A DNA stretch of 64,000 nt from Candidatus Trichorickettsia mobilis (GCF_963422225.1 NZ_OY728607.1:62001-126000); one strand, 5' to 3'; shown: positions 40,886-52,318, numbered from the stretch's first letter. Notes: generated by a model from the sequence alone, not told the origin. Program-made: numbers and translations.

Positions 40886-42136
40886 ATGCATAAGTATGTT
40901 TCCGATAATTTTAATTATTTGTATTATATGGTTGAAGCATCAAGAATGCAAATGTCTCCGATACGACTTGGTGCGATGTCGTCATTACAATGGTTTGAGA
41001 ATAGCCATAATCCCATATATAATACCGAATTTGCCAGAACTACTAGAGCATATCTAGAAATTGTTGAACGTATGACTAGAAAATATCAGAAGCCTGATTT
41101 TGATATTACCGAATGTAAAGTTGCTGATGAACTTTACAAAATTGAGAAACGAACAATATTAGGTAAAGCTTTTTGCAATCTGCAACATTTTGTTAAGCTT
41201 GGTTTAAAACGGCCGCAGCCAAAATTATTAATTATAGCTCCTATGGCTGGACATCATGCGACTTTGTTACGTGGCACAGTGCAGGATACATTACCACATT
41301 GTGATGTCTTTATTACCGACTGGATTGATGCTAGTCAAGTACCTTTAAGTCTTGGCGGTTTTGATATGGATGATTTTATTGATTACATCATTGATTTTAT
41401 GAGAATTCTTGGTCCAGATTTACATGTAATGGCAGTATGTCAACCAACGGTTCCTCTACTTGCTGCTACTGCGATTATGTCTGCAGAACAGGATCCATTG
41501 GTGCCAAAATCGATGATTTTAATGGGTGGACCCATTGATGCCAGAAAAAACCCAACCCAAGTCAATGCATTTGCTACTGGTAGAAGTATTGAGTGGTTTG
41601 AAAATATGGTAATTACTGTTGTTCCACCCAATTATCCAGGGTATATGCGTCATGTTTATCCGGGGTTTTTACAATTAGCAGGATTTATGAGCCTTAACTT
41701 ACAACGCCATGTTGATTCTCATTTTGATATGTTTAAGAACTTATTAATTGAAGAAGATGATAAAGCTGATGTGCAAAAGAAATTTTATGATGAATATTTA
41801 TCAGTGATGGATCTGCCGGCAGAATTTTATTTACAAACTATTAAAGAAGTATTCCAGGAATTTTCTTTAGCTAAGGGTGAACTGGTTTCCAGGGGGCGTA
41901 AGGTGGATCTAAAATCTATCACTAATTGTGCTTTACTTGGAATTGAAGGTGAAAAGGATGATATAGCTGCAGTCGGGCAAACTAAAGCGGCTCTTAATTT
42001 ATGTACCAATATACCACAAGATATGAAAAAATATCATCTACAAAAAGGAGTTGGTCATTATGGAGTATTTAGCGGTAGTAAATTTAGACAATTTATAGTC
42101 CCAGAAATTAAAGACTTCATTTATACTCGACACTGA
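40886..42136 (+). CDS. phaZ: Intracellular polyhydroxybutyrate depolymerase
   Basis: Breaks stored PHB down to hydroxybutyrate or its oligomers. The 416-aa protein matches the PhaZ1 family, with nucleophile Cys185 in MAVCQPTVPLLAA, Asp in IEGEKDDIAAVGQ and His in QKGVGHYGVFSG. AGGAG lies about ten bases before the start. Together with phbA and the phaC-like gene, the window encodes both sides of a PHB cycle. Monocistronic; followed by a repeat-rich spacer. Confidence 0.92.
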   Translation: MHKYVSDNFNYLYYMVEASRMQMSPIRLGAMSSLQWFENSHNPIYNTEFARTTRAYLEIVERMTRKYQKPDFDITECKVADELYKIEKRTILGKAFCNLQHFVKLGLKRPQPKLLIIAPMAGHHATLLRGTVQDTLPHCDVFITDWIDASQVPLSLGGFDMDDFIDYIIDFMRILGPDLHVMAVCQPTVPLLAATAIMSAEQDPLVPKSMILMGGPIDARKNPTQVNAFATGRSIEWFENMVITVVPPNYPGYMRHVYPGFLQLAGFMSLNLQRHVDSHFDMFKNLLIEEDDKADVQKKFYDEYLSVMDLPAEFYLQTIKEVFQEFSLAKGELVSRGRKVDLKSITNCALLGIEGEKDDIAAVGQTKAALNLCTNIPQDMKKYHLQKGVGHYGVFSGSKFRQFIVPEIKDFIYTRH

Positions 42137-42842
42137 AAACATTATGTTATACTGGTCGATTTATGCGTATTTTTAAGAATATACTTCGCTCACAAACTCA
42201 TTTTGGCTGTAATTTTGTCGTTGAAACTTGTTTTCGGTTCTCACGTACTTCTATGTACGCTGCGGTTCTTGACTGCGTTTTGCCTAAAAATCCTTCATCC
42301 ATTTCTGAGTTTGTGAGTGAAGTCTAATGTTCGCGGAAACCTAGGCGTCAAATTTTTCTTAACTTGACGCCTAGGTTTATGAGAACACTCTCTTTTTTCA
42401 TCTTTTAGTCCTCAATATATACTGCGAGTAAATGAAAAGTTGTCATGACTCTTTGTCATTGCGAGCTTGATATATCCTCACGAATTTGAAGTGGCTAAAA
42501 AACACTCCAAAAGCCCGTCGCGGCAAAGAATGTGCGTAAGCACATGACGAAGCAATTCAGAAAAAATCATAACAGTGACACAGCTTTTACTGTGTTAATC
42601 TTTCTGAATTGCTTCGTCATAACCTAAAGGCTACTCCTCAGCTCAGACGACATATAGCGCATTTCAGCACTTTCAAATTCGTGGGGATATATCAGCTCGC
42701 GATAACATCTTTTGGTTACTACCAACTTTTCATTTACTCACAATATATACATAAATATATATTTATATACATATATTAATCCTTGTTGTTTTTAATAATT
42801 CATATTATTATATAATTATATAGTAATATTAAGATTAATAAT
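42137..42842. repeat. Repeat-only spacer with three palindromic elements
   Basis: There is no gene. Element 1 (42183-42323) has arms CTTCGCTCACAAACTCA and TGAGTTTGTGAGTGAAG. Element 2 (about 42329-42393) has arms AAACCTAGGCGTCAA and TTGACGCCTAGGTTT and ends in AACACTCTC, so it looks like a short relative of the GAGAGTGTTC family. Element 3 (42426-42739) has outer arms GAGTAAATGAAAAGTTG and its complement, enclosing a further palindrome on GAAGCAATTCAG (near 42540-42620). Confidence 0.8.
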
Positions 42843-43206
42843 ATGATAGTGAAAAAGACCAAATTATATGATGAACTTGCATGCAGAATAAGCAATGTAT
42901 ACAGAATAAGCAATATGACAGAGCTGTCCCAGTTGACGGTCATGCTGCGTGGTGTTTATTCCACCAAGGGAGAAAGAAATGCAATAGTAGAAAAATTACA
43001 TGTGCACAAATTACATTTAGATTTACAGTATGATGATAATAGCTTGGGAATTTCGGAAAAATTATGTGATCTATTACGGACTCTCAAGATAGAAGAGTTA
43101 TCTTTATCACCACAACAACTATCGTTGCAGCATATAAAGCTTTTAATTGCTAACTTACCTAAAACAATTAAGAGTCTAAATTTTGTCGATCATCAACATA
43201 GTAATA

Positions 43207-44112
43207 GACCTCTTTCGAAACTCATTTACCAAGCTCCCAATTATATAAACCAGCAATTAAATTGAACCTAAGACCAAATCTTTTGCGTCTATTTCGATAT
43301 TTATCAGCAATTATTTTAAAACGCTTTAACATACCGATAACATTTTCATTTAATACTCTGTCACTTGCTAAACTTCTATTATTTTTCTTATCTTCTTTAG
43401 TTAAAGCATTCTTTTTACTCTTTTTCTTTGGTAGCTCAGAATTTGTATGAATCTTCTGTAAGCCTTGATAACCAGTATCAGTAATCACTTTAACCTCAGG
43501 CAGTATATGGGTTCTTGATTCTTTAAATAATTTAAAATCATGACGCTTACCATTGGAAAAAGAAGTGCATATGACTCGTTTGCTTTTCTTATCTACTACT
43601 ATTTGAGTCTTTAACGTATGTCTTTTCTTTTTACCTGAGTAATAGTATTTCTGTTTTTTTGGGGTCGCTCTATAGGGCTTTCTGTAGCATCTATTAAAAC
43701 TAATTCATACTCCATACCGCTTTTAACTAGAGCCTTCTTACCTGGAAGAGCAAAATCCGGATGTTTTATTAGAGTGTCTTCAACAAAACGAATTGTTTTA
43801 AATGCACTGCTTTCGCTAACTCCATAATTCTTAGCTATATGAAAATAGGTACGGTATTCCCTTAAATATTCAAGTGTCATTAATAGGCTGTCTTCCATAC
43901 TAAGACTAGCTCTTCTGCCACCTTGGTACCTCCTATTTATTTGTTTCTCTGTCTTTAAAATCCCTACCATCTTTTCAAATGTACTATTTCTTACCCCTGT
44001 TAATCTTCTAAAATGCTCTTCCGATAAAATGCTTAAATTTTTATATCTCATATAGTTCTAAATTAAGTAAATTCGACTTTATAACATATTTAGTCCAGTT
44101 TCGAAAGAGGTC
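43207..44112 (-). mobile_element. IS5-family (IS427-like) insertion sequence, copy 3
   Basis: 906 bp, flanked by TA (43205-43206 and 44113-44114), apparently identical in sequence to copy 1. It breaks the giant repeat protein after codon 121. Confidence 0.9.
43222..44051 (-). CDS. IS5-family transposase, two frames joined by -1 frameshift (copy 3)
   Basis: Frame A spans 43611-44051 and frame B ends at 43222; slip heptamer is the reverse complement of 43653-43659. Protein identical to copy 1 in both frames, so this is a very recent copy. Confidence 0.85.
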
Positions 44113-45835
44113 TAATGAAGAGATAAAAGAATTAACTGGCATTTTAGGTGCTAAAACGCTTCCGGAACTTACTAGTCTGCGGTTAGATGATATCAATGAA
44201 ATTGATATACGTAAGCAAAAGAAGTTGTTAGAAGCAATAGAGACTTGTGAGCTTCAAGAATTTAGTGATAAAACTGATCAAATATATAGATTGGCTATTT
44301 CACATGCCGCAAAAAATCCTAATACTGCAAAAAATCTTAGAGCCAAAATTCATTTCAAAACTGACGATCAGTGTAATCAAACATATGATAGCATTTTAGA
44401 AAAAATAGCTGATTTTGATATAGCTGAATTTGATGAGGTGCCTAGGGATAAAATTTTTGAAGACATTTGTAATAGTTTAATCGAGCATGGATATTTTGCA
44501 TCTTTAGCTGCATTTCTTTTAGCTGAGGAAAAAAATCTTTCAGCTAAGGAAAAAACTTTGGGCAACACACTTAATTCTACTAGCCTTGTTGGATCAAGGA
44601 TATTCTCTTTTCACCTATCAGAGCAAAATCAGCAAACAACGCAAATTGCGAAGATATGCTGTAAGTTAATTGAGTTAAAAAAATATGGAGTATTAATAAA
44701 GTTTATTAAAAACAATCAAATACTAGATGCAGCTGATATAAAGAATAAAATAGTAGAAGCAAGCATCAGTTTTGAAACATTATGTGCTGCATTTGAGGAT
44801 AACGGGGAAGTACTTTATAAGACGTTGTCGACTTATGTGGAGCAAGTAATGGATTTTAATACTCCATTGTCAGATTTAGGTAATAATACATTATTACAAC
44901 ATATATTTAGATATGTTAATAATAAAGATCAATTATTAACAGTAATGCAATACTTAAAAGCTTATGAAAATATCGACTGGAATCAAAAGTTACCTTGCAC
45001 TAACGGTAGCAATATTCTTGAGATAGTATCATATCATAATAATATCCAGCAGGAGGATATTATTACTACATTGCAATTTATTGCTCAAGGGTATGGAATA
45101 AAGCTTCACCTAAATAGTTTTAATTTGTTGAGTGCAGTAACAGTAAATTCAAGCAGTGATTTACGTACTGGTATTATTGAAGTCATCAAGGATATTGAAG
45201 ATGTAGGACATGTAGTTAATGAGGGATTAATGGCTGCTGTCTGTGCTTACAAGCACAAGCTTTCTTTATCCGAAGTATCAAAATTGCTTGATTTCAAGCC
45301 TGTTAAAGCACTTCCTAGCAAAATATTCGAGCTTGATGATATATTATGCATAGCTCAAATTGTGGTAACAAGTAATATTCCATTAGGTCATAATAGTAAG
45401 AAAGGTAAGAAATATTATGGTAAGAACGTTGACGAAGTAAAAGAGAATTTTAAGAAATTAGCAAAACTGGGTTTTAACCAATGGCAAGATGATTTCGGTG
45501 AAGGTAAAAGATTTTTAGATATTATACTGGAACATTGTGCAAGTAGCGTTCAGCTATTATTCGTACTATCAGCTCTCAGTAAATTGCATTCTACTACGTT
45601 AGATTTTAATCAAAAGACTTGGGATCTGATATTAACAATATCATCTAAAGATCCTAGTATGCGACTAGTTAAGATAATAGAGGTATTATCCCGATTTGAT
45701 AATATAAATTGGGATAAATTTGGCTATAAGTTATTCAATGATGAGTTGTTAAAGGTGCATGACCTGAGCTTTATAGAGTTGATGGACTCATTAAAGGATA
45801 ATAAAGTGGACATGTTCAGAGTTGCAGAAAAAAGT

Positions 45836-46240
45836 GGCAGCATTTTAATGGACAGGTTGTTATCACAGATAAAAACTACCGAAGAATTAACAAAATTGAT
45901 CTCTGTATTAACAGAATGTAATGTTGACCTTGATAATTTAGGAATAGAGGTATACAAAATAGCAGAAGACGGCAGCACTTTAATCAGTAGGTTATTATCA
46001 CAGATAAAAACTACCAAAAAATTAATAGAATTAATGTCTGTATTAACAGAATATAATGTTGACCTCGATCATTTAGAAATAGAGATATACAAAATAGCAG
46101 AAGACAAAAGCACTTTAATGGGCAGGTTATTATCACAGGTAAAAACTACCGAAGAATTAATAGAATTAATGTCTGTATTAATAGAGCGATTTAAGATTGA
46201 CCTTAACCATAAAATTGGGATTAATGAAGATCATATCATA
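45836..46240 (+). repeat. Three 135-bp tandem repeats inside the giant protein gene
   Basis: Units begin near 45836, 45971 and 46106 with period 135 bp (45 codons). Conserved cores are TTATCACAGATAAAAACTAC and AATGTTGACCT. The third unit diverges toward its end. The units encode helix pairs of the type STLxxRLLSQxKTTEELIEL. Confidence 0.8.
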
Positions 46241-46996
46241 AGCTTAATACCACTACCACTAAAGCTTGGAGAATTAGTGCCGATACTAAATAACTTTGGA
46301 ATAACAATAAAAGATGATGATTGGTTATCTACTAATAAAGATGGTGTATCTTTATTAGCAAAGATACTGCAAAATAGCAAAGATAATCTGGTCAATAACT
46401 ACAATTATTTAGTAGAATTATTACCGGTAAAGATTTGGACGCAGCCGTTAGATAAAGACAAAAATACTTTGCCATTCATTCTAGTTAAAATTGGTGGTAT
46501 GAGTCAAATATGCAAATTATTTAAATTTGCAAATGAGCAGAAGACACCCAATCCAATATGGCATATTAATTATAAAAATCGGCTAGGGGAAACGGTTATG
46601 GACCTAGTGGCGGAGGAATATACTAGTGAGTTACGGGTACTCGACCATATTATGGTTCCAAGACATATTCATACTATTAAGCTGATTAAAGATTTACGTA
46701 CTTTTGGTTCGGATGAGCCAAGAAATATTATTTCAACTGGAAAAGTTAATAAGTTAGATCTCACGAGTAATGGCTTTGAATCGCCAGCTAATAAGCTCAA
46801 TGCGTATCTCATATTACAGTTATTATACCAGAAATGCCCTTTCTCTGTAGATAAAGATCAAGCTGAGGTTGAGATAGATCAAGAAATAAACTATTTTAAA
46901 GATAAATATTTGAGCAATGATAAAGAGTTCCACTGTTGGAGAAATACTCTATGGGATACTACCAGGATATTATCTCTCTCAAATATAATAGATATA

Positions 46997-47899
46997 TAGC
47001 TAAACCCCTATAAAACGGTTATAACATGTACTTTTCAAACAGAGTGTCTACGTCACAGCGATATTTCCTTCTTCTAGATTTAGCTTGAGCCCATTTTGGT
47101 TCAATAGGATTCAAATCAGGAGAATAAGGCGGTAAGTACTCCAATATATGACCAGCTTTTTCTATCATAGTTTTTAAATACGGACTTTTATGGAAACTTG
47201 CATTGTCTGTCACAACCACGGAATTATTAGGTAATTTCGGTATTAAATCTTGTTCTACCCAGCTGTTAAAAATAACTGTATTAACATTGCCGTCAAAAAT
47301 TGACACGGTTAGCAGCGATTTACCTACTAATGCCCCTATAACATTAGTTCTTTTTGACGGATGCCAATCATGAACACCATAACACCTCTTGCCTTTTGCC
47401 GAATATCCGTGAGTTCTAGGCGCGCTATGGACAAACCCGCTCTCATCGGTAAAGACAATAACTTTTTCCTCTGCCTCGTACTTTTTTATCTTATTCTGAA
47501 ATTCTAACCTCTCTTCTTCTTTTGCCTTCGGATGTTTTAAAGCTTTTTTTATACGTAATGTTCAACTTCTTTAATGCTTTTTGTATTCCAGATTTACTCA
47601 CTCCTAACCGCTCAGCTCTTTCATATTGATACGCGTCACTATATTGCACCACGTCTTCTCTCAATTTATCAATCGGTATTTTTTTCGAAGCTCTATTCCT
47701 ATTCTTTAGAGGAGATATTTTTTTAGTCCATACAAATACCGTGTTTTTTCCTACTCCAAAACGTTTTGATATTGATTCAAAACTCATCTTCTCTTTTTCT
47801 TTGATAGCCAGTACTTTCTTTCTAAAATCTATCGAATATGTCATAACAATTATTTTAATTATACCCTTTGATTATAACCGTTTTATAGAGGTTTAGCTA
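46997..47899 (-). mobile_element. IS630-family insertion sequence in the giant protein gene
   Basis: About 903 bp with inverted repeats TAGCTAAACC(C/T)CTATAAAACGG (25 of 26 positions match from the G inward). If the element begins TAGC and ends GCTA, it is flanked by TA on both sides (46995-46996, 47900-47901), and its removal restores the host frame as GAT-ATA-TTA-TCA-GAG-ATG. Distinct from the IS630-like element at 13751-14883. Confidence 0.85.
47019..47844 (-). CDS. IS630-family transposase, two frames
   Basis: Frame A (47491-47844, 117 aa) carries the HTH domain (SIDFRKKVLAIKEKEKMSFESISKRFGVGKNTVFVW). Frame B carries the DDE_3 domain: VIVFTDESGFVHSAPR, VVVTDNASFHKS and LPPYSPDLNPIEPKWAQAK. 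They meet at a run of seven A (complement of 47544-47550); a +1 (or -2) slip gives KKALKHPKAKEEERLEF and continues open to TAA 47019. Both frames keep full motifs, so frameshifting, transcript slippage or a single indel is possible. Confidence 0.8.
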
Positions 47900-49128
47900 T
47901 ATTATCAGAGATGAGGGATGAAAACCAATTTATAGCTGTGCATTGGGACTTTAAAAAAGTACTAGCTGCAATAATATACGTGCTTCGCCATAGCAATAGT
48001 GAGGAGACGAGTGCCTATTATTTTGCTGTTTGTTTACAAGAATTACGTATGTGTTCTTTTGGGAAATTAGTTAATCTGCTTTCTATAGTACAAGATCTAC
48101 TTATTGACGAAAAACAATTCAACTATGAACAGCAAGAATTTTCAAGCTTTTCACCTGTTCTAGATAAAATGATTGAGGAAATAAAATCCAGGCTTGGAAA
48201 AGAGCAAGCGCCATCAGCATTAACTGAATGGTTTTTAGATATATCTCGAAGTCATTTTCCTGAAAACTGGACAAGATATACTTTAAAAATCCAAGGGATA
48301 ATTAATGAAGTGTTTGCTGCAACAGGAGATTACTTTGACAGTAATAATTTCTTTGAATTAAGAAAATACATTATAATGCCCTTAATTGAAAAGCTAATAC
48401 ATACAGAGAAAGTGGAGGTTGACGATCAGCATATTATACAGAAATGGTATGATATATTAAAAGACGGTATAGTCCAGAAAGTGGAAGCATTCTTTAATAA
48501 GATAAAAGATACTAATATTGATGACATAGAAAATTTATTTACAGATATATTTGACCATTCTGACGAGCTTTATGGTGATTTTACGTTTATAAACGCAAAA
48601 ATGATACGACATCATTATGTGCAGATGCAAAAAAACCAAGGGGCAGGTGGAGAAAAAGCCTACAAATTTTTAGAACAGTTAATACTTAATACTAATCTTA
48701 ATGCAGCAAGCATAGATTATATAAAAGGAGAGCTTAATATAAAATTGTTTGAGCAATTAAAGAACACTCCTGAACAATGTAGCAAAATAATTGATGACTT
48801 TGTTGAAAAATTTGAAAAGCACTCAGAATTTAAAAATAAAATCATTGATTTCAGCTTAATCTCTGCAACACAAATAATAGAATTATTACAAGTAGCTACA
48901 GGAGAATTAATTAACCTATTAGTTAATAATGAACATATACTAATAAATTGGCTTGCTGTCACTAATACAGATAACACTCCGTTGTGTGAATTAGCGCAGA
49001 TGAAAGACGGCTGTTATCAATCACAAGCTATGGAGTTATATGATGCTCATCCTGAATGGAGTAATTTAGTTCATGAGAATTGGATTGTTGAACTTAGTGG
49101 TGCAGGGAATGAATCAGTCTTGGACTGA

Positions 49129-49680
49129 AAACATTTTACTTGAAGAAGCCGTTGTTGCTCGCAGGTCAATTCAAAACAAACTTCTATGTACGCTGTGGTT
49201 GTGAGCGTCCACGGATTAAAAAATCGTCTGAGCTGAGGAGTGAAACGACGAAGCAATCCAGTTGAAATCAATGTTTTTTAGCTATTTTCTAGATTGCTTC
49301 GTCGTTTCACTCCTCAGCTCAGACGGTAGTTGTAGCTTTAGCCGCTGACTTGCGTTCAATCTTAAAAACCAGTGAACAACGCTTACCTGTGGTTACCAGC
49401 CTTGCAGTGCAGAAGGAGTCTTCAAGTAAAACTTCGTCTACCAACTTTTCATTTACTGCAGTATACTGGTCAATAAATTGTCTCATAATAATAATGTTTC
49501 AGTGTAAAAATCAAGTAGTGTGTTGTCGTCAACTAGAGACCTTCGGTGCCCATATACTTAGGTACATGAGCACCACAAGTTTGATGACTACTAGCACTTC
49601 TTGATTTTGACCTTCGTCTAGTAGAGCTTCACTTCAGTATAGTTCATAGAGCTATCCTTAGCTGAAAGGACTTAAGTAAA
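49129..49680. repeat. Spacer of nested palindromic elements
   Basis: No gene. An outer element (49134-49442) has arms TTTTACTTGAAGAA and TCTTCAAGTAAAAC, the same as the element at 52201-52307. Inside it sits a near-perfect palindrome (49221-49325) with arms CGTCTGAGCTGAGGAGTGAA and GACGAAGCAATCCAG, the inner core seen in other elements. It is followed by CAACTTTTCATTTACTGC, half of the arm at 42426, and by a further element (49506-49608). Confidence 0.8.
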
Positions 49681-50262
49681 TTAAGCTTCATCCAAGCTAG
49701 AATGATCTCCTGCAATTTTTAAATTATCAGTGTGATGATGGTGATGATGACTGTCATCAAGCGCTAATTTTGTTAGTTCTAGCACTACATCTCTATGGTC
49801 TGCGACATCATGGGTTTTGCTGTGAGTGTGTTGACTAAACATGCCTGGAATCAACAATTCATTGCCACTACCACCTTGTTTTGCTTCTAACTCTTGTTTA
49901 GGAGTATTGTCTTTTGTTGTTGGTGTAAGCGCTGTTTTTTGCTCACCGTTACCCCCTTGTTTTTTCATGTACTCTTGAAATTTTAAATCTTGTGTATCAG
50001 AAAAATTAAAAGTAATAGTAGTTTTGTCGTGCGTTACTTTTCCTTTGTGGTGGTGGTGGTCATCTTTGTGTTCAGGATTTGTTAATTTATTATCAAGTTC
50101 TACGCTTGGACGTTGTTCTACATCTACTTCCTTAGTAATCACTAAACCAGCTTCTTGTGTTGTTCTTGATCGTATAGTAACCACATGATATACACATGTG
50201 CTTATCGAAGTTAAAAATGAGATTATACCGGTTATTAAAGCAACTGTAATGACGGGATCCAT
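49681..50262 (-). CDS. Membrane-anchored protein with His clusters
   Basis: I do not recognise this 193-aa protein. An N-terminal membrane segment (about 4-28: VITVALITGIISFLTSIST) is followed by a hydrophilic, Lys/Asp/Thr-rich tail with His clusters (DDHHHHKG near 70 and SHHHHHHTD near 172) and Gln-Gly-Gly motifs. GAGG lies shortly before the ATG. Metal buffering by the His runs is a guess. Stands alone between the giant gene and the type I secretion region. Confidence 0.55.
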   Translation of the reverse strand: MDPVITVALITGIISFLTSISTCVYHVVTIRSRTTQEAGLVITKEVDVEQRPSVELDNKLTNPEHKDDHHHHKGKVTHDKTTITFNFSDTQDLKFQEYMKKQGGNGEQKTALTPTTKDNTPKQELEAKQGGSGNELLIPGMFSQHTHSKTHDVADHRDVVLELTKLALDDSHHHHHHTDNLKIAGDHSSLDEA

Positions 50263-50519
50263 AATCGCCTCTTAATTTTGGTTAATTGAGAAAGTAGATA
50301 GAAATAATACTTCCTCAATAATAATTATGAGGCATAAACATTAATTATAAGTTAATAAATTAACGATTCGTGCTGATTTATAATTATAATTACAAAATGC
50401 CAAAAATTGTATTTTAATTAATTATATTGACAATGGTTAATATAAAAGTTATACATAAGAATACATTGTTAATCTGTAATATAGTCTTTTAAAGAAACAA
50501 TTAGTCACAAAGTAGCAGA

Positions 50520-52176
50520 GTGTTTCGTAAACTAAGTACCACCATATCTTTTTCAGAGCGGCTAATATTATTAGCACCATGGATATGTATCTTACTGATA
50601 GGAATATTAGCAATCATTTTCTTTGGAACGCGTGTTGGTGCCAGTAAATTTTTAACCCAGGTACATAATCAAAAATTAGCTATTAGTCTTGACCTGGATC
50701 AGTTACCCGATCGTTATTCCAACTACTTGCGGTCTACAAAAAATGCCATCGAGAATATAGAGTTAGATGAAAAAAAATTAGCTGCTTTTTTTGTATCAAA
50801 CAAAGCATTACTATTAGATCAGGCTAATATAACAACCATTTCAGTTACTGATAAGAATTTTAACGTTATTTATTATAATAAATTTTTATATCCTGAATAT
50901 TCTAATGGCAATTTACTTGATAGAGATTATCAACAACAAATACAAACCTCTGCTGGAGAAATTATTGTTGCTAATAGTATAGCTGGAATTTTGGTTAGAA
51001 AACCTATTATTGATTTGGCTATTAGCTTACAAGATAAAAATACCGGTAATTTTATTGGTGCACTAATTGTTAGTATACCATTAACTCACTTAACTCAATT
51101 GAGTCAAACTTTTTCGAAATATTATTTACAGCATATTGATTTTGTTGATAGTAAACTTATAAAAGAAGGTGTCAGCATATATGAAGAGCTGGATAATCAT
51201 CCAGTTCAGTTCTTTTTAACAAAAATATTATTTAATTTAGATAAAACTTACATAGTAGCCTTGGATAATGTTTTTAAAGATAGCACAATTTTATTAACTT
51301 ATGATTTATCATTGATCAGAAAAAATTTCTTTTATAGATATTTTATAGTGTACTTTATTCTATTAATTGCCATATTGTTAATAACCTGGATTTTATTCAA
51401 TTATTATATATTAAGACCGCTGTTACCGATCATCTCTTCTCAAAATAATTTGATAATTCCAGGAAGCAAAAATATATTCGCCAAGATACAAGATACAAGA
51501 GATAAATACTATTTATCATTTGTTGCAGGAAAAATCTCTAGAATATAAACAATATAATGAGAAATTCATTGCTGTAATAGGCTGTTTTAGTTTTATAGCT
51601 AGTCAGATTAATAATAAAGCAGAAATATTAACTGAGGATATAGAAGACATAGTGCTGGCTAATCCTTTATATGACCAATTTCAGGATTGGTACAAAGATA
51701 CATTAAGAAATATTTATCAGGTTTCGTTAAATAATCGTGAAGAAATGACTGAGATCATGGAGGTAATGACACTCACTATACAAGAAGTATCTCATAACGC
51801 AAGAGAATCAGTAGATATAATCCAAATGTTAACTTCAGAACTAAATATTGAGGCGGAGTTAATCATAATAGATAATAATGTGAAATACGAAACATTTTCT
51901 GGTATGTTTTTTAAAAAATTGTTGATTCAATCATTACATAGCGCAATTCTCTACGCTAAAGATTGTGGAAATATTATACAGGTGTTATTAACTCAGAATG
52001 AATTAATTTATAGTATAAATTTTGTATGCTCACGTTATGATGTTGATGTTCATGGTCAAGAACTTGATTTAATGAAATGTAGAGCTTGGGCACTGGTTAA
52101 TTGTGCTTCTATAGATGTACATTATACTTCAAATATTATGGCACTTTCTTTTCAGGTTCACAAAATTTTATTTTAG
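50520..52176 (+). pseudogene. Membrane sensor protein (degenerate kinase-like), frameshifted by a 7-bp duplication
   Basis: The frame from GTG 50520 has two membrane segments (about 16-36 and 275-298) around a 235-residue extracytoplasmic domain resembling a dCACHE sensor, then stops at 51548. A second frame (to 52176) holds the cytoplasmic part. The 7-mer AGATACA is doubled at 51484-51490 and 51491-51497. Removing one copy joins the frames as FAKIQEINTIYHLLQEKSLEYKQY, a good coiled coil, giving about 549 aa. The cytoplasmic part looks like a worn histidine kinase: a possible phospho-His region (IQEVSHNARES) and an N-box-like KKLLIQSLHSAILYAKD, but no G boxes. It neighbours the type I secretion genes, and may once have controlled them. 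Confidence 0.7.
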
Positions 52177-52200
52177 GCTTACATAGCGTAAATGAAAATA

Positions 52201-52307
52201 GTTTTACTTGAAGAATTGGCGTTGTCTGCCTTGCGATCTGTGGTGCTCCGTATAATATACGCTCTACTCCTCGACTTGGCGCTTCGAGCGGGATCTTCAA
52301 GTAAAAC
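52201..52307. repeat. Palindromic repeat, TTTTACTTGAAGA family
   Basis: A 107-bp element with arms GTTTTACTTGAAGA and TCTTCAAGTAAAAC. Same outer arms as the nested element at 49134-49442. It lies between the 3' ends of the sensor and the ATPase gene. Confidence 0.75.
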
Positions 52308-52318
52308 GAGTGTACCTC

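Larger units (their letters stand above)
42843..49128 (+). pseudogene. Giant repeat protein (about 1,490 aa) split by two insertion sequences
   Basis: I do not recognise the family. Three open pieces (42843-43206, 44115-46996, 47902-49128) join into one frame when the IS5-like (43207-44112) and IS630-like (46997-47899) elements are each removed with one TA copy. The N-terminal 150 residues look leucine-rich-repeat-like (LRTLKIEELSLSPQQLSLQHIKLL, LPKTIKSLNFVD, LPELTSLRLDDI). The centre has three 45-residue tandem repeats (45836-46240) around STLISRLLSQIKTTKKLIEL. The C-terminal part is helical. There is no signal peptide or membrane segment. The size, helical repeats and lack of enzymatic motifs fit a secreted effector or scaffold, but that is inference. 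In its present state only fragments could be translated; the middle piece has a possible TTG start at 44225 and the last an ATG at 47911. Confidence 0.8.
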
